Positions 6,997-14,341 of a DNA stretch of 34,132 bases are shown piece after piece. The stretch comes from JBARRO01 sp049644265 (GTDB taxonomy: Bacteria; Bacteroidota; Ignavibacteria; UBA10030), in assembly GCA_049644265.1 (NCBI GenBank), contig JBARRO010000185.1, forward strand, positions 1-34,132, given 5' to 3'. Both the position numbers and the translations under genes were made by a program. Numbering within the stretch: position 1 is the first letter of the stretch; each line of letters begins with the position of its first letter. The notes under the pieces were generated by a model. That model had not been told where the DNA came from. It saw nothing but the letters and a program-made list of their open reading frames with translations, and made no database searches.

Positions 6997-8316
6997 ATGG
7001 ATTGGCTCGTCCAGTATAAACAAAAGATTGTGTCACGGGAGGAAGCCGTCTCCGTTGTGAAATCCGGGGATCGGATTTTCGTCAGCGGTAATGCGGCGTC
7101 GCCGACACTCCTGATGTGTGCGTTGGCGGAACGAAAGGACGACCTTCTTGACGTTGAAGTGAACCATGTGTTGCTGATGGGGGAGGACCCCCTTGCCAAG
7201 CCGGGGATGGAACGGCATTTCCGCCACAACTCGCTGTTTGTCGGTTCGGCAGACCGGGCTGCAATCGCGGATGGGCGTTCTGATTACGTTCCCATCCATC
7301 TCTCCGAGATCCCGGATCTCTTCAGAAGAAAGTATATTCCCCTCGATGTTGCCCTCATCCATACTTCTCCTCCGGACGAACACGGGTTCATGAGCTTCGG
7401 CGTCGAGTGTGCAGCGTCGAAAGCCGCAGCAGAGAACGCCGCGATTGTCGTTGCACAGGTCAACGACAAAATGCCCCGGACGATGGGAGACGTCTTCATT
7501 CACATTTCCCATATTGACAAAGTTGTGGAATGTTCCGAGGAATTGCAGGCGTTGCAGACATCCGAGTCGTCGGAAATTGAGAGGCGCATTGCGAGTCACA
7601 TCGCCCCGCTGATCGAGGACGAGGCAACACTGCAGCTTGGCATCGGCGGCATTCCGGACGCTGTTCTTGCACAACTTGACGGGAAACGGAATCTCGGCAT
7701 CCACACAGAGATGGTGTCCGACGGTGTGGTGAAGGCGCTTGAGAAAGGCTTCGTGACGAATTTGAAGAAGACCCTCCACCCCGGGAAAGTGATTGCAACG
7801 TTTGTTCTCGGATCGCAGAGCTTGTATTCGTACGTGCACAACAACCCGCAATTTGAACTCCATCCGTGCGATTACACGAATAACCCCTTCGTGGTGGCCC
7901 AGAACGACAATATGGTGGCGATCAATTCAGCGATCGAGGTGGATATTACGGGTCAGGTTTGCGCGGATTCGATCGGAGACAAGATCTACAGCGGCTTCGG
8001 CGGACAGGTTGACTTCATACGCGGAGCGGCGTATTCAAAAGGGGGAAAGCCCATCATTGCCCTCCCCTCGACGACAAAGAACGGAGAGATCTCGCGTATC
8101 GTGCCCCGGCTCCGTCATGGCGCAGGTGTTGTGACAAGCAGGGCGGATGTACACTATGTGGTGACCGAATATGGTGTCGCATCGCTGCACGGGAAGAACC
8201 TCTCGCAGCGGGCGGAAGCCCTGATGGCGATCGCCCATCCTTCGTTCCGGGCGGACCTTGAAAAGTACGTGCGAAAGCCGCAAGCGCAACGACTTCATGC
8301 GGAAGAGGTTTCATAA
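6997..8316 (+). CDS. Acetyl-CoA hydrolase / 4-hydroxybutyrate CoA-transferase family enzyme
   Basis: 439-residue class I CoA-transferase of the Cat1/AbfT type. The catalytic glutamate motif GIHTEMVSDG places Glu238 at the position known as the covalent glutamyl-CoA residue in 4-hydroxybutyrate CoA-transferase. Other family blocks: TSPPDEHGFMSFGVE, LQLGIGGIPDAVL, DKIYSGFGGQVDFIRGA, IVTEYGVA-like VVTEYGVASLHGK, and the C-terminal HPSFRADLEKY. Such enzymes move CoA between acetate and another acyl group (succinate, butyrate, 4-hydroxybutyrate); the substrate cannot be told from sequence. In this setting it may conserve the acetyl-CoA thioester during acetate release or uptake. Confidence 0.9.
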   Translation: MDWLVQYKQKIVSREEAVSVVKSGDRIFVSGNAASPTLLMCALAERKDDLLDVEVNHVLLMGEDPLAKPGMERHFRHNSLFVGSADRAAIADGRSDYVPIHLSEIPDLFRRKYIPLDVALIHTSPPDEHGFMSFGVECAASKAAAENAAIVVAQVNDKMPRTMGDVFIHISHIDKVVECSEELQALQTSESSEIERRIASHIAPLIEDEATLQLGIGGIPDAVLAQLDGKRNLGIHTEMVSDGVVKALEKGFVTNLKKTLHPGKVIATFVLGSQSLYSYVHNNPQFELHPCDYTNNPFVVAQNDNMVAINSAIEVDITGQVCADSIGDKIYSGFGGQVDFIRGAAYSKGGKPIIALPSTTKNGEISRIVPRLRHGAGVVTSRADVHYVVTEYGVASLHGKNLSQRAEALMAIAHPSFRADLEKYVRKPQAQRLHAEEVS

Positions 8317-8329
8317 AAGGAGTAAGGAT

Positions 8330-8680
8330 ATGGACCTTTATTGGGAAGCGACGAAACAGAGAATTTGCCGGAAATGTATCGATGGAGACATGAAAGGAAA
8401 TTGCCGTTTGCCGGTGGGTGAGGAGTGTCCGCTCGAGGCATTCTTTCCGGAAATCGTTACAACCGTTACAACCCTTCAGGCCAACAACTTCGAGGCGTAT
8501 GTCGATGCACTTCGGAAAAACGTTTGTGCGAAGTGCGAGAACGGCTTGCTCAAGAGCGATTGCGAACGGCGCAACAAGCTTGAATGCGCTGTGGACAGGT
8601 ATTTTCCGCTGATTGTTGAAACGATCGAGTCGATCAAGGCTATTCTCAAAGAAGAATCAAGCGCCGCTTCGGTACGGTAA
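8330..8680 (+). CDS. Small protein with two identically spaced four-cysteine sites
   Basis: 116 residues; the start at 8330 is chosen for GGAGTAAGG just upstream and 13-bp spacing from the CoA-transferase gene. It is an internal duplication: Cys13, 16, 25, 33 and Cys66, 69, 78, 86 both follow C-x2-C-x8-C-x7-C exactly, each repeat ending in an aromatic-Pro motif (AFFPEIV and RYFPLIV) and a helix. Eight cysteines in two sets of four suggest two Zn or [4Fe-4S] sites. The pattern is not the classical ferredoxin CxxCxxCxxxC. No family name is recognised. Co-location with acetyl-CoA and pyruvate enzymes hints at a redox or regulatory accessory role, but that is conjecture. Confidence 0.85.
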   Translation: MDLYWEATKQRICRKCIDGDMKGNCRLPVGEECPLEAFFPEIVTTVTTLQANNFEAYVDALRKNVCAKCENGLLKSDCERRNKLECAVDRYFPLIVETIESIKAILKEESSAASVR

Positions 8681-8714
8681 ACCACGAAGGACACAAAGGT
8701 CACGAAGGGTTTAA
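8681..8714 (+). repeat. Degenerate tandem CACGAAGGACACAAAGG-type repeat
   Basis: Immediately after the stop codon there are three near-copies of an 8-9 bp unit (CCACGAAGG, ACACAAAGG, TCACGAAGG) followed by GTTTAA. Related purine-rich units occur at 13027-13070, 13130-13174 and 22677-22699, so this belongs to a dispersed intergenic repeat. Confidence 0.6.
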
Positions 8715-8751
8715 GGTATAAACCCCTGTGAGCTCGGACGAGGAGAAAACC

Positions 8752-9018
8752 ATGGAACCCTCGAAAAAAATGAAACGAAGTGTCGAGCAGCTCCTGCAAG
8801 ATATTCGTGTTGCTGATGAACGGCTCAAGTCCATCAAGACAGAAATCGGCTATCTCGACTACGGCCGTCATGGAGAAGTAAGAGTCCTGCGGTTGAAGGA
8901 ACTGACCGCCGATCTTCACGCGAGACTCGAGGGCATGCGCGAGTTTGTCATCGCCTGCCGTGAATCTGCGATGAAAGAGATGACCGAGGACCCAGAAGAT
9001 ATTGATATCTGGATGTAG
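8752..9018 (+). CDS. Small helical (coiled-coil) protein, unknown function
   Basis: 88 residues; the ATG at 8752 has AGGAG six bases upstream and is preferred over the in-frame GTG at 8728. The sequence is almost wholly helical and charged, with heptad-like spacing in SVEQLLQDIRVADERLKSIK and a second helix rich in Arg/Leu/Glu. A central GYLDYGRHGEVRVLR stretch may be a turn between two helices. No cysteines beyond one, no membrane segment. I do not recognise a family. Last gene before a 375-bp intergenic region. Confidence 0.7.
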   Translation: MEPSKKMKRSVEQLLQDIRVADERLKSIKTEIGYLDYGRHGEVRVLRLKELTADLHARLEGMREFVIACRESAMKEMTEDPEDIDIWM

Positions 9019-9053
9019 ATCCTCACGACCCGCTTCATTATTCTTCATCCCAT

Positions 9054-9088
9054 GTTCGATATTCAATATTTCACAGCGAATATCGAAC
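9054..9088. repeat. Perfect 11-bp inverted repeat
   Basis: GTTCGATATTC (9054-9064) and GAATATCGAAC (9078-9088) flank a 13-nt spacer. A second nested pair, CAATATT (9064-9070) and AATATTG downstream near 9111-9117, extends the structure. It may be a dispersed palindromic repeat, a bidirectional terminator of the preceding operon or an operator. Confidence 0.6.
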
Positions 9089-9191
9089 AGACGAACAGGG
9101 AATATTGAGTGATGAAGTTCTGTTCAAAACCGCCGTCCCCTCCGTCATCCGTTATCTTCCTACGTCCTACATCCATCTTCCTCAATCCCCC

Positions 9192-9207
9192 TTCTCACCG
9201 TTGCGAA
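9192..9207. promoter_or_regulatory. Candidate activator-binding site (distal UAS) for nifJ
   Basis: TTCTCA-CCGT-TGCGAA has the full left half of the TTCTCA-N4-TGAGAA palindrome and one mismatch in the right half. Its centre is 101 bp upstream of the -24 GG and 29 bp from the next site. Confidence 0.6.
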
Positions 9208-9220
9208 AGCCGCTCCTGAC

Positions 9221-9236
9221 TTCTAAAAACTGAGAA
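9221..9236. promoter_or_regulatory. Candidate activator-binding site (proximal UAS) for nifJ
   Basis: TTCTAA-AAAC-TGAGAA has a perfect right half and one mismatch in the left half. Its centre lies 72 bp upstream of the -24 GG. Confidence 0.6.
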
Positions 9237-9298
9237 ATCCCGCCGTCCTTCTTCGGTGAAATTCCACCGTTTTTGCTCCCTTTTTGAAACTCTCTCAC

Positions 9299-9314
9299 TG
9301 GAACACAAATTGCG
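9299..9314 (+). promoter_or_regulatory. Probable sigma-54 promoter of nifJ
   Basis: TGGAACACAAATTGCG keeps TGG, the AC of the -24 block, TTGC at -12 and the exact 10-nt GG-to-GC spacing. Transcription would start near 9325, about 70 nt before the ATG at 9394. A sigma-70-like alternative (TTGGAT at 9336, TAATAG at 9359, 17-bp spacer) overlaps the GATT array and cannot be excluded. Confidence 0.7.
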
Positions 9315-9335
9315 ACCAAGATTGACCGAGATTCA

Positions 9336-9386
9336 TTGGATTTACAGGATTACCACGATAATAGGACTTATACGATTTATACGAGG
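9336..9386 (+). repeat. Degenerate 9-10 bp GATTTAYAC array
   Basis: Five imperfect units beginning with GATT, GATA or GACT (GATTTACAG, GATTACCAC, GATAATAG, GACTTATAC, GATTTATAC) run in series up to the nifJ ribosome site GAGGA (9382-9386). A similar array with 10-bp period is at 14278-14303. Confidence 0.45.
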
Positions 9387-9393
9387 AAAAACA

Positions 9394-12300
9394 ATGTCAA
9401 CTCTCCCTACTGAATCAGCGCTTTCGAACAAGAACGGATCCGGCCGAAAAAAAGTCACCATCGACGGCAATGAAGCCGCCGCGTATGTGGCTCACAAACT
9501 CAATGAAGTGATCGCAATCTATCCCATTACTCCCTCATCCAACATGGGCGAATGGGCTGATGAATGGTCCGCCCAGGGAAGAAAAAATCTCTGGGGCACC
9601 GTTCCGGTTGTGGTCGAAATGCAGAGCGAGGGAGGCGCTGCGGGAGCCGTCCACGGTGCATTGCAGACCGGCGCGCTTTCAACAACCTTTACCGCATCCC
9701 AGGGTTTGTTGCTGATGATCCCCAATATGTTCAAGATTGCGGGAGAGCTCACCTCCACAGTATTTCACGTTGCCGCACGCTCCGTTGCAACACATGCACT
9801 GTCGATCTTTGGCGACCACAGCGATGTTATGGCGACTCGGTCGACGGGCTTTGCCATGCTTGCGTCTGGCTCGGTTCAGGAAGTCATGGACTTCGCCCTC
9901 ATCGCCGAGGCAGCCACGCTTGAGTCACGAGTTCCATTTCTGCATTTCTTTGACGGATTCCGGACCTCTCATGAAGTCATCAAAATCGAGCAGCTGTCCG
10001 ACAACGATCTGCGCGCAATGATCGACGACGGGCTGGTCTTCAAACATCGAGCGCGAGGCCTTTCTCCAGAGCATCCGGTGATGCGCGGCTCCGCACAAAA
10101 CCCTGACGTCTTCTTCCAGGCCCGCGAAACAGTCAATCCATTCTACAGCGCTTGCCCTACCATCGTGCAAAAGGCGATGGACAAATTTGCGTCCATTGTA
10201 GGAAGAAAGTATAGCTTGTTTGATTATGTCGGTGCACCAGATGCCGAACGAGTCATCGTCATGATGGGATCGGGTTCAGAAACGGCACAGGAAACGATCG
10301 AATACCTGAACGCAAAGGGCGAGAAAGTCGGATTGCTCAAGGTCCGGTTGTACCGGCCGTTTGACGTTGAAAGATTTGTCCAAGCTCTTCCCAAATCCGT
10401 TAAGACCATCACTGTTCTCGACCGCACAAAAGAAGCCGGTGCGATCGGCGAACCGCTCTATCTCGATATTGTAACGGCGCTCAGCGAATCGTTTGCCACG
10501 GGTTCTTCCCCGTTGAAATCGTTTCCGAAAGTCACCGGCGGTCGCTATGGACTTTCCTCAAAAGAATTTACTCCCGCCATGGTCAAAGGCGTTTTTGACG
10601 AGCTCAAGAAAGAAAAGCCGAAGAATCATTTCACCATCGGAATTCTCGACGACGTTGCGCACACAAGCCTCGATTACGATCCAACCTTCAGTATCGAGCC
10701 CAAGGATGTGGTGCGGGCCCTGTTCTATGGCCTGGGAGCCGACGGGACAGTCGGAGCAAACAAGAATTCGATCAAAATTATCGGCGAAGAAACGGACAAC
10801 TATGCCCAGGGGTATTTCGTCTACGACTCGAAGAAATCGGGCACCGGGACAACGTCGCACCTGCGGTTCGGACCGCGCCCGATCCGTTCGACCTATCTCA
10901 TCGATCAGGCGAATTTCGTTGCATGCCACCAGTGGTTCTTCCTCGAGAAGTTCGATGTTCTGAAGAATGCTGCGCCGGGCAGCACGTTCCTGCTGAATAG
11001 CATGTACGGCCCGGATGTCGTTTGGGAAAAACTGCCCCGCTACATCCAGCGGCAGATCATCGACAAGAAGATCAAGCTCTTTGTGATCGATGGCTACAAG
11101 GTTGCGGCGCAGACCGGAATGGGGAACCGCGTCAACACGATCATGCAGACCTGTTTTTTCGCCATCTCCGGCGTGTTGCCGCGTGAGGAAGCAATAGCTT
11201 CGATCAAGAACTCCATTAAGAAAACCTACGGGAAGAAAGGCGAGCAAGTGGTGAAGAAGAATTTCGAGGCGGTTGATCAAACGCTCGCGAACCTCTTCGA
11301 AGTGAAGATTCCGGCAACCGCGACGAGCACCATCGAGCTGCCTCCGACAGTTTCTGACGAAGCGGATGAGTTTGTGAAAAACGTGACGGCAAAAATCATC
11401 GGCGGCGATGGTGACCTCCTGCCGGTCAGTGCATTTCCGATCGACGGCACGTTCCCGACGGGCACGGCGCAGTGGGAAAAACGGAATATTGCCCTCGAGA
11501 TCCCCGTGTGGGAATCCGAGATCTGCATCCAGTGCAACAAGTGCGCGCTCGTGTGTCCGCATGCGACGATCAGAATCAAAGTCTACGATCCGGCCGAGCT
11601 GAAGAACGCACCGAGCACGTTTAAGTCGATGGACTACAAGGGTGCCGACTACAAAGGAATGAAGTACTCGATCCAGGTGGCACCCGAAGATTGCACGGGA
11701 TGTTCCCTGTGCGTGGAGGTGTGTCCCGCAAAGAGCAAGTCCGAGACGAAGGTCAAGGCGCTGAACATGAAACCCCAGCCGCCGATTCGGGCAGCCGAGC
11801 GGGAGAATTATGAATTCTTCCTTAGACTCCCCGAGGTTGACCGTCGGACAGTCAAGACGGACACTGTAAAAGGGAATCAGTTTCTGCAGCCCCTGTTCGA
11901 GTACTCAGGTGCATGCTCCGGATGCGGCGAGACGCCGTATGTGAAGCTCGTCAGCCAATTGTTCGGCGACAGGGCGATCATCGCAAACGCGACCGGCTGC
12001 TCCTCCATCTATGGCGGCAACCTTCCGACCACGCCGTGGACCAAGAACAAAGAGGGACGCGGTCCGGCATGGTCGAATTCGCTGTTTGAAGACAACGCAG
12101 AATTCGGGCTCGGTATGCGGGTGACGGTTGACAAGCATCGCGAGATGGCTCAAGAGCTCGTGACGAAGCTTGCCGGTCACATCGGAGACCAACTGGCAAT
12201 TGAACTCGTCCAGGCGAAGCAGGTGGATGAAGCGGGAATTTACGACCAGCGACAACGGGTCGAGAAGCTCAAGAAAAAACTCGAAGCACTCAATACTCCC

Positions 12301-13017
12301 GAGGCGAAAAGTCTCCTCACCCTGGCTGATAGTCTCGTCAAGCGCAGCGTTTGGATCATCGGCGGCGACGGTTGGGCGTACGATATCGGCTTTGGCGGAC
12401 TCGACCATGTGCTGGCGTCGGGCAAGAACGTCAATGTTCTGGTGTTGGATACCGAGGTTTACTCGAACACGGGCGGCCAGATGTCGAAATCTACACCCCG
12501 ATCCGCGATTGCAAAGTTTGCGGCCTCGGGAAAACCGACGGCAAAGAAGGACCTTGGGATGATTGCGATGAGCTACGGGAATGTCTACGTGGCGAAGGTG
12601 GCGATGGGAGCCAATGATGCGCAGACTGTTCGTGCATTCCTCGAAGCGGAATCGTACGATGGACCTTCGATCATCATTGCGTATAGCCATTGCATTGCGC
12701 ACGGGATTGACATGGCGAAAGGAATGGGTAATCAGAAAATTGCGGTCGATACGGGGTACTGGCCGCTGTTCCGGTATAACCCGCTCCTTGCGATCGAAGG
12801 GAAGAATCCGTTCAAGCTCGATTCCAAAGCGCCGAAGCTGCCACTCAAGGATTTTTCGTCGCTCGAAGTGCGATTCAACATGCTCGAAAAGAGTTATCCT
12901 GAGCGTGCGAAAGAGCTCATGGCTCTTGCGCAGAAGGATGTCACGGACCGGTGGGAGATTTACGAGGAGCTTGCAAAGCAGGCGGATGCGGGGAACGGGA
13001 AGAATCCTTCGAATTGA
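9394..13017 (+). CDS. nifJ: Pyruvate:ferredoxin (flavodoxin) oxidoreductase, single-chain
   Basis: Oxidises pyruvate with CoA to acetyl-CoA and CO2, passing two electrons to ferredoxin or flavodoxin; reversible for pyruvate synthesis. 1207 residues, the usual length for one-chain enzymes of about 1170-1200. Order: POR N-terminal TPP/pyrimidine domain (IDGNEAAAYVAHKLNEVIAI, YPITPSSNMGEWAD), domain II, gamma-type domain (from about 440, GLGADGTVGANKNSIKIIG), two [4Fe-4S] motifs (Cys711, 714, 717, 721 and Cys767, 770, 773, 777), a third cluster start in ACSGCGETPY, and the TPP/Mg domain with GGDGWAYDIGFGGLDH near 989-1004 and DTEVYSNTGGQMSKSTP. The ATG at 9394 is chosen for GAGGA seven bases upstream; the frame upstream to 9256 is non-coding control DNA. 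A sigma-54 promoter and two enhancer sites suggest control by the upstream two-component pair. Confidence 0.96.
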   Translation: MSTLPTESALSNKNGSGRKKVTIDGNEAAAYVAHKLNEVIAIYPITPSSNMGEWADEWSAQGRKNLWGTVPVVVEMQSEGGAAGAVHGALQTGALSTTFTASQGLLLMIPNMFKIAGELTSTVFHVAARSVATHALSIFGDHSDVMATRSTGFAMLASGSVQEVMDFALIAEAATLESRVPFLHFFDGFRTSHEVIKIEQLSDNDLRAMIDDGLVFKHRARGLSPEHPVMRGSAQNPDVFFQARETVNPFYSACPTIVQKAMDKFASIVGRKYSLFDYVGAPDAERVIVMMGSGSETAQETIEYLNAKGEKVGLLKVRLYRPFDVERFVQALPKSVKTITVLDRTKEAGAIGEPLYLDIVTALSESFATGSSPLKSFPKVTGGRYGLSSKEFTPAMVKGVFDELKKEKPKNHFTIGILDDVAHTSLDYDPTFSIEPKDVVRALFYGLGADGTVGANKNSIKIIGEETDNYAQGYFVYDSKKSGTGTTSHLRFGPRPIRSTYLIDQANFVACHQWFFLEKFDVLKNAAPGSTFLLNSMYGPDVVWEKLPRYIQRQIIDKKIKLFVIDGYKVAAQTGMGNRVNTIMQTCFFAISGVLPREEAIASIKNSIKKTYGKKGEQVVKKNFEAVDQTLANLFEVKIPATATSTIELPPTVSDEADEFVKNVTAKIIGGDGDLLPVSAFPIDGTFPTGTAQWEKRNIALEIPVWESEICIQCNKCALVCPHATIRIKVYDPAELKNAPSTFKSMDYKGADYKGMKYSIQVAPEDCTGCSLCVEVCPAKSKSETKVKALNMKPQPPIRAAERENYEFFLRLPEVDRRTVKTDTVKGNQFLQPLFEYSGACSGCGETPYVKLVSQLFGDRAIIANATGCSSIYGGNLPTTPWTKNKEGRGPAWSNSLFEDNAEFGLGMRVTVDKHREMAQELVTKLAGHIGDQLAIELVQAKQVDEAGIYDQRQRVEKLKKKLEALNTPEAKSLLTLADSLVKRSVWIIGGDGWAYDIGFGGLDHVLASGKNVNVLVLDTEVYSNTGGQMSKSTPRSAIAKFAASGKPTAKKDLGMIAMSYGNVYVAKVAMGANDAQTVRAFLEAESYDGPSIIIAYSHCIAHGIDMAKGMGNQKIAVDTGYWPLFRYNPLLAIEGKNPFKLDSKAPKLPLKDFSSLEVRFNMLEKSYPERAKELMALAQKDVTDRWEIYEELAKQADAGNGKNPSN

Positions 13018-13026
13018 ATTATAAAG

Positions 13027-13070
13027 CACTACACTGAGGACAATGAGAAGCAGGAGATCGCGGAGGTTTA
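13027..13070 (+). repeat. Dispersed repeat, copy A
   Basis: A 44-bp unit starting CACTACACTGAGGACA and ending CGGAGGTTTA. It is repeated imperfectly as copy B 103 bp downstream (13130-13174). Confidence 0.6.
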
Positions 13071-13129
13071 GGGCCTGGGTGTCTTAGAGTGGAGTTCCTC
13101 GGTTTAACAGATCCTCCGTGGAAAAAAAT

Positions 13130-13174
13130 CATTACACAGAGGACACAGAGAAAAGAAAAGGCCACGGAGGTTTA
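13130..13174 (+). repeat. Dispersed repeat, copy B
   Basis: A 45-bp unit starting CATTACACAGAGGACA and ending CGGAGGTTTA, matching copy A at both ends and diverging in the middle. It is built of short CACAGAGGA-like units related to 8681-8714. No promoter for the next gene stands out in 13018-13268. Confidence 0.6.
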
Positions 13175-13268
13175 AAGTCGAGGAGTTTGGGTGGGATTTT
13201 TTCCCCCGTGTTCTCTTCACGTGTGTGGACTTTCTGAAAGGTCACCAGAGAATAATTCAAAGGAAAAT

Positions 13269-14273
13269 ATGACCATGGACCTGAGAACAAATTACCTTGG
13301 TATTCGCCTAAAAAATCCAATTGTCCCCTCAGCGGGACCTCTGTCCCGAACCCTTGACGGAATGAAGAAGTTGGAAGACGCCGGGGCGTCGGCAATCGTG
13401 ATGTACTCGCTCTTCGAAGAGCAGATTACGCACGAGGTCGAGCAAATCGAAAGCTATATGCATTACAGCGCGGACCAACACGCGGAAGCCCAAAGCTATC
13501 TCCCGCAGTCCTCCGACTTCAACCTTGGTCCAGACGAGTACATCGAACTTCTTCACAAGGCAAAAGGATCTCTTGGGATTCCGGTCATCGGCAGCTTAAA
13601 CGGCGTTACGGAAGGGGGATGGATCGAATACGCCAAAAAGATGCAGGAAGCGGGAGCCGATGCGGTGGAGCTCAATGTCTACTACATCCCGACCGCTTCG
13701 AACATGACGGCCCAGGAAGTTGAAGATCGGTACTTGAATATCCTCCATGCAGTCAAGCGCGCAGTGACGATTCCAGTCGCCATGAAGCTCAGCCCCTTTT
13801 TCAGCTCTCTCTCTCATACCGCTGAACGACTCGATTATGCCGGCGTTAACGGGCTCGTGCTCTTCAACCGGTTCTATCAGCCGGACATCGACCTCGAAAG
13901 CCTGGAGGTAAAACCGGAAGTGATCCTCAGTTCCTCCGATGCGCTCCTCCTCCCTCTGCGCTGGATCGCAATTCTTCATGGGAAGGTAAAGGCCAGTCTT
14001 GCCGCCACGAGCGGTATCCACACGGCGGACGACGTGCTGAAGATGCTCATGGCCGGCGCCGATGTGACGATGATGTGCTCCGCTCTGCTTCTCCATGGAC
14101 CCAAGCATATCGCGACCGTCCTGGAAGATATCGACGAATGGATGTTGGATCATGAGTACGCGTCGGTCGAACAGATGAAAGGCAGCATGAGTCAGATGTC
14201 CGTGCCGGATCCTTCTGCGTTCGAACGGGCGAACTACATGAAGGCCCTGAACCGCTACAAGTTCGTGCTCTGA
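13269..14273 (+). CDS. Dihydroorotate-dehydrogenase-like flavoprotein
   Basis: 334-residue TIM-barrel protein of the DHOD superfamily; start at 13269 with AAAGGAA just upstream. Recognisable blocks: MDLRTNYLGIRLKNPIVPSA, the FMN-binding AGADAVELNVYYIP (the ELN replacing ELNxSCPN-type loops), IPVAMKLSPFFSSL with conserved Lys, GLVLFNRFYQPDIDLE and the late glycine region LMAGADVTMMCSALL. It differs from class 1 and 2 PyrD in lacking the usual catalytic Cys/Ser loop and NxxCPN motif, so it is unlikely to make pyrimidines. A gene of this type next to nifJ is a recurring arrangement in several phyla as I recall, which hints at a role linked to pyruvate:ferredoxin oxidoreductase; the reaction is unknown. 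Confidence 0.85.
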   Translation: MTMDLRTNYLGIRLKNPIVPSAGPLSRTLDGMKKLEDAGASAIVMYSLFEEQITHEVEQIESYMHYSADQHAEAQSYLPQSSDFNLGPDEYIELLHKAKGSLGIPVIGSLNGVTEGGWIEYAKKMQEAGADAVELNVYYIPTASNMTAQEVEDRYLNILHAVKRAVTIPVAMKLSPFFSSLSHTAERLDYAGVNGLVLFNRFYQPDIDLESLEVKPEVILSSSDALLLPLRWIAILHGKVKASLAATSGIHTADDVLKMLMAGADVTMMCSALLLHGPKHIATVLEDIDEWMLDHEYASVEQMKGSMSQMSVPDPSAFERANYMKALNRYKFVL

Positions 14274-14277
14274 CGCC

Positions 14278-14303
14278 GATTTCCGCAGATCGCCGCGGAT
14301 TCG
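14278..14303 (+). repeat. Short 10-bp-period GATT repeat
   Basis: GATTTCCGCA, GATCGCCGCG and GATT follow one another with a period of 10 bp between the DHOD-like and methyltransferase genes. Similar in form to the array at 9336-9386. Confidence 0.4.
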
Positions 14304-14341
14304 AAGCTGAAAATGATCACAAGAAAGTTGGGGCGGAACAA

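Larger units (their letters stand above)
9019..9393 (+). other. Gene-free control region upstream of nifJ
   Basis: No coding signal. It holds, in order, an 11-bp perfect inverted repeat (9054-9088), a pyrimidine-rich stretch of TCATCC/TCCTAC-like units (about 9140-9195), two candidate enhancer palindromes (9192-9207 and 9221-9236), a sigma-54 promoter match (9299-9314) and a degenerate 9-10 bp GATTTAYAC array (9336-9386) running into the nifJ ribosome site. Confidence 0.6.

Noticed and set aside
10558..11562. Long antisense open frame inside nifJ (also at 11905-13029, and 20699-22024 inside maeB)
   Set aside because: They mirror codon bias of well-conserved sense genes, have no family motifs and no ribosome sites.
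13037..13050. GG-N10-GC match in the gap after nifJ as a sigma-54 promoter
   Set aside because: Only GG, GC and spacing match; such minimal matches occur by chance, and it lies within a repeat unit.
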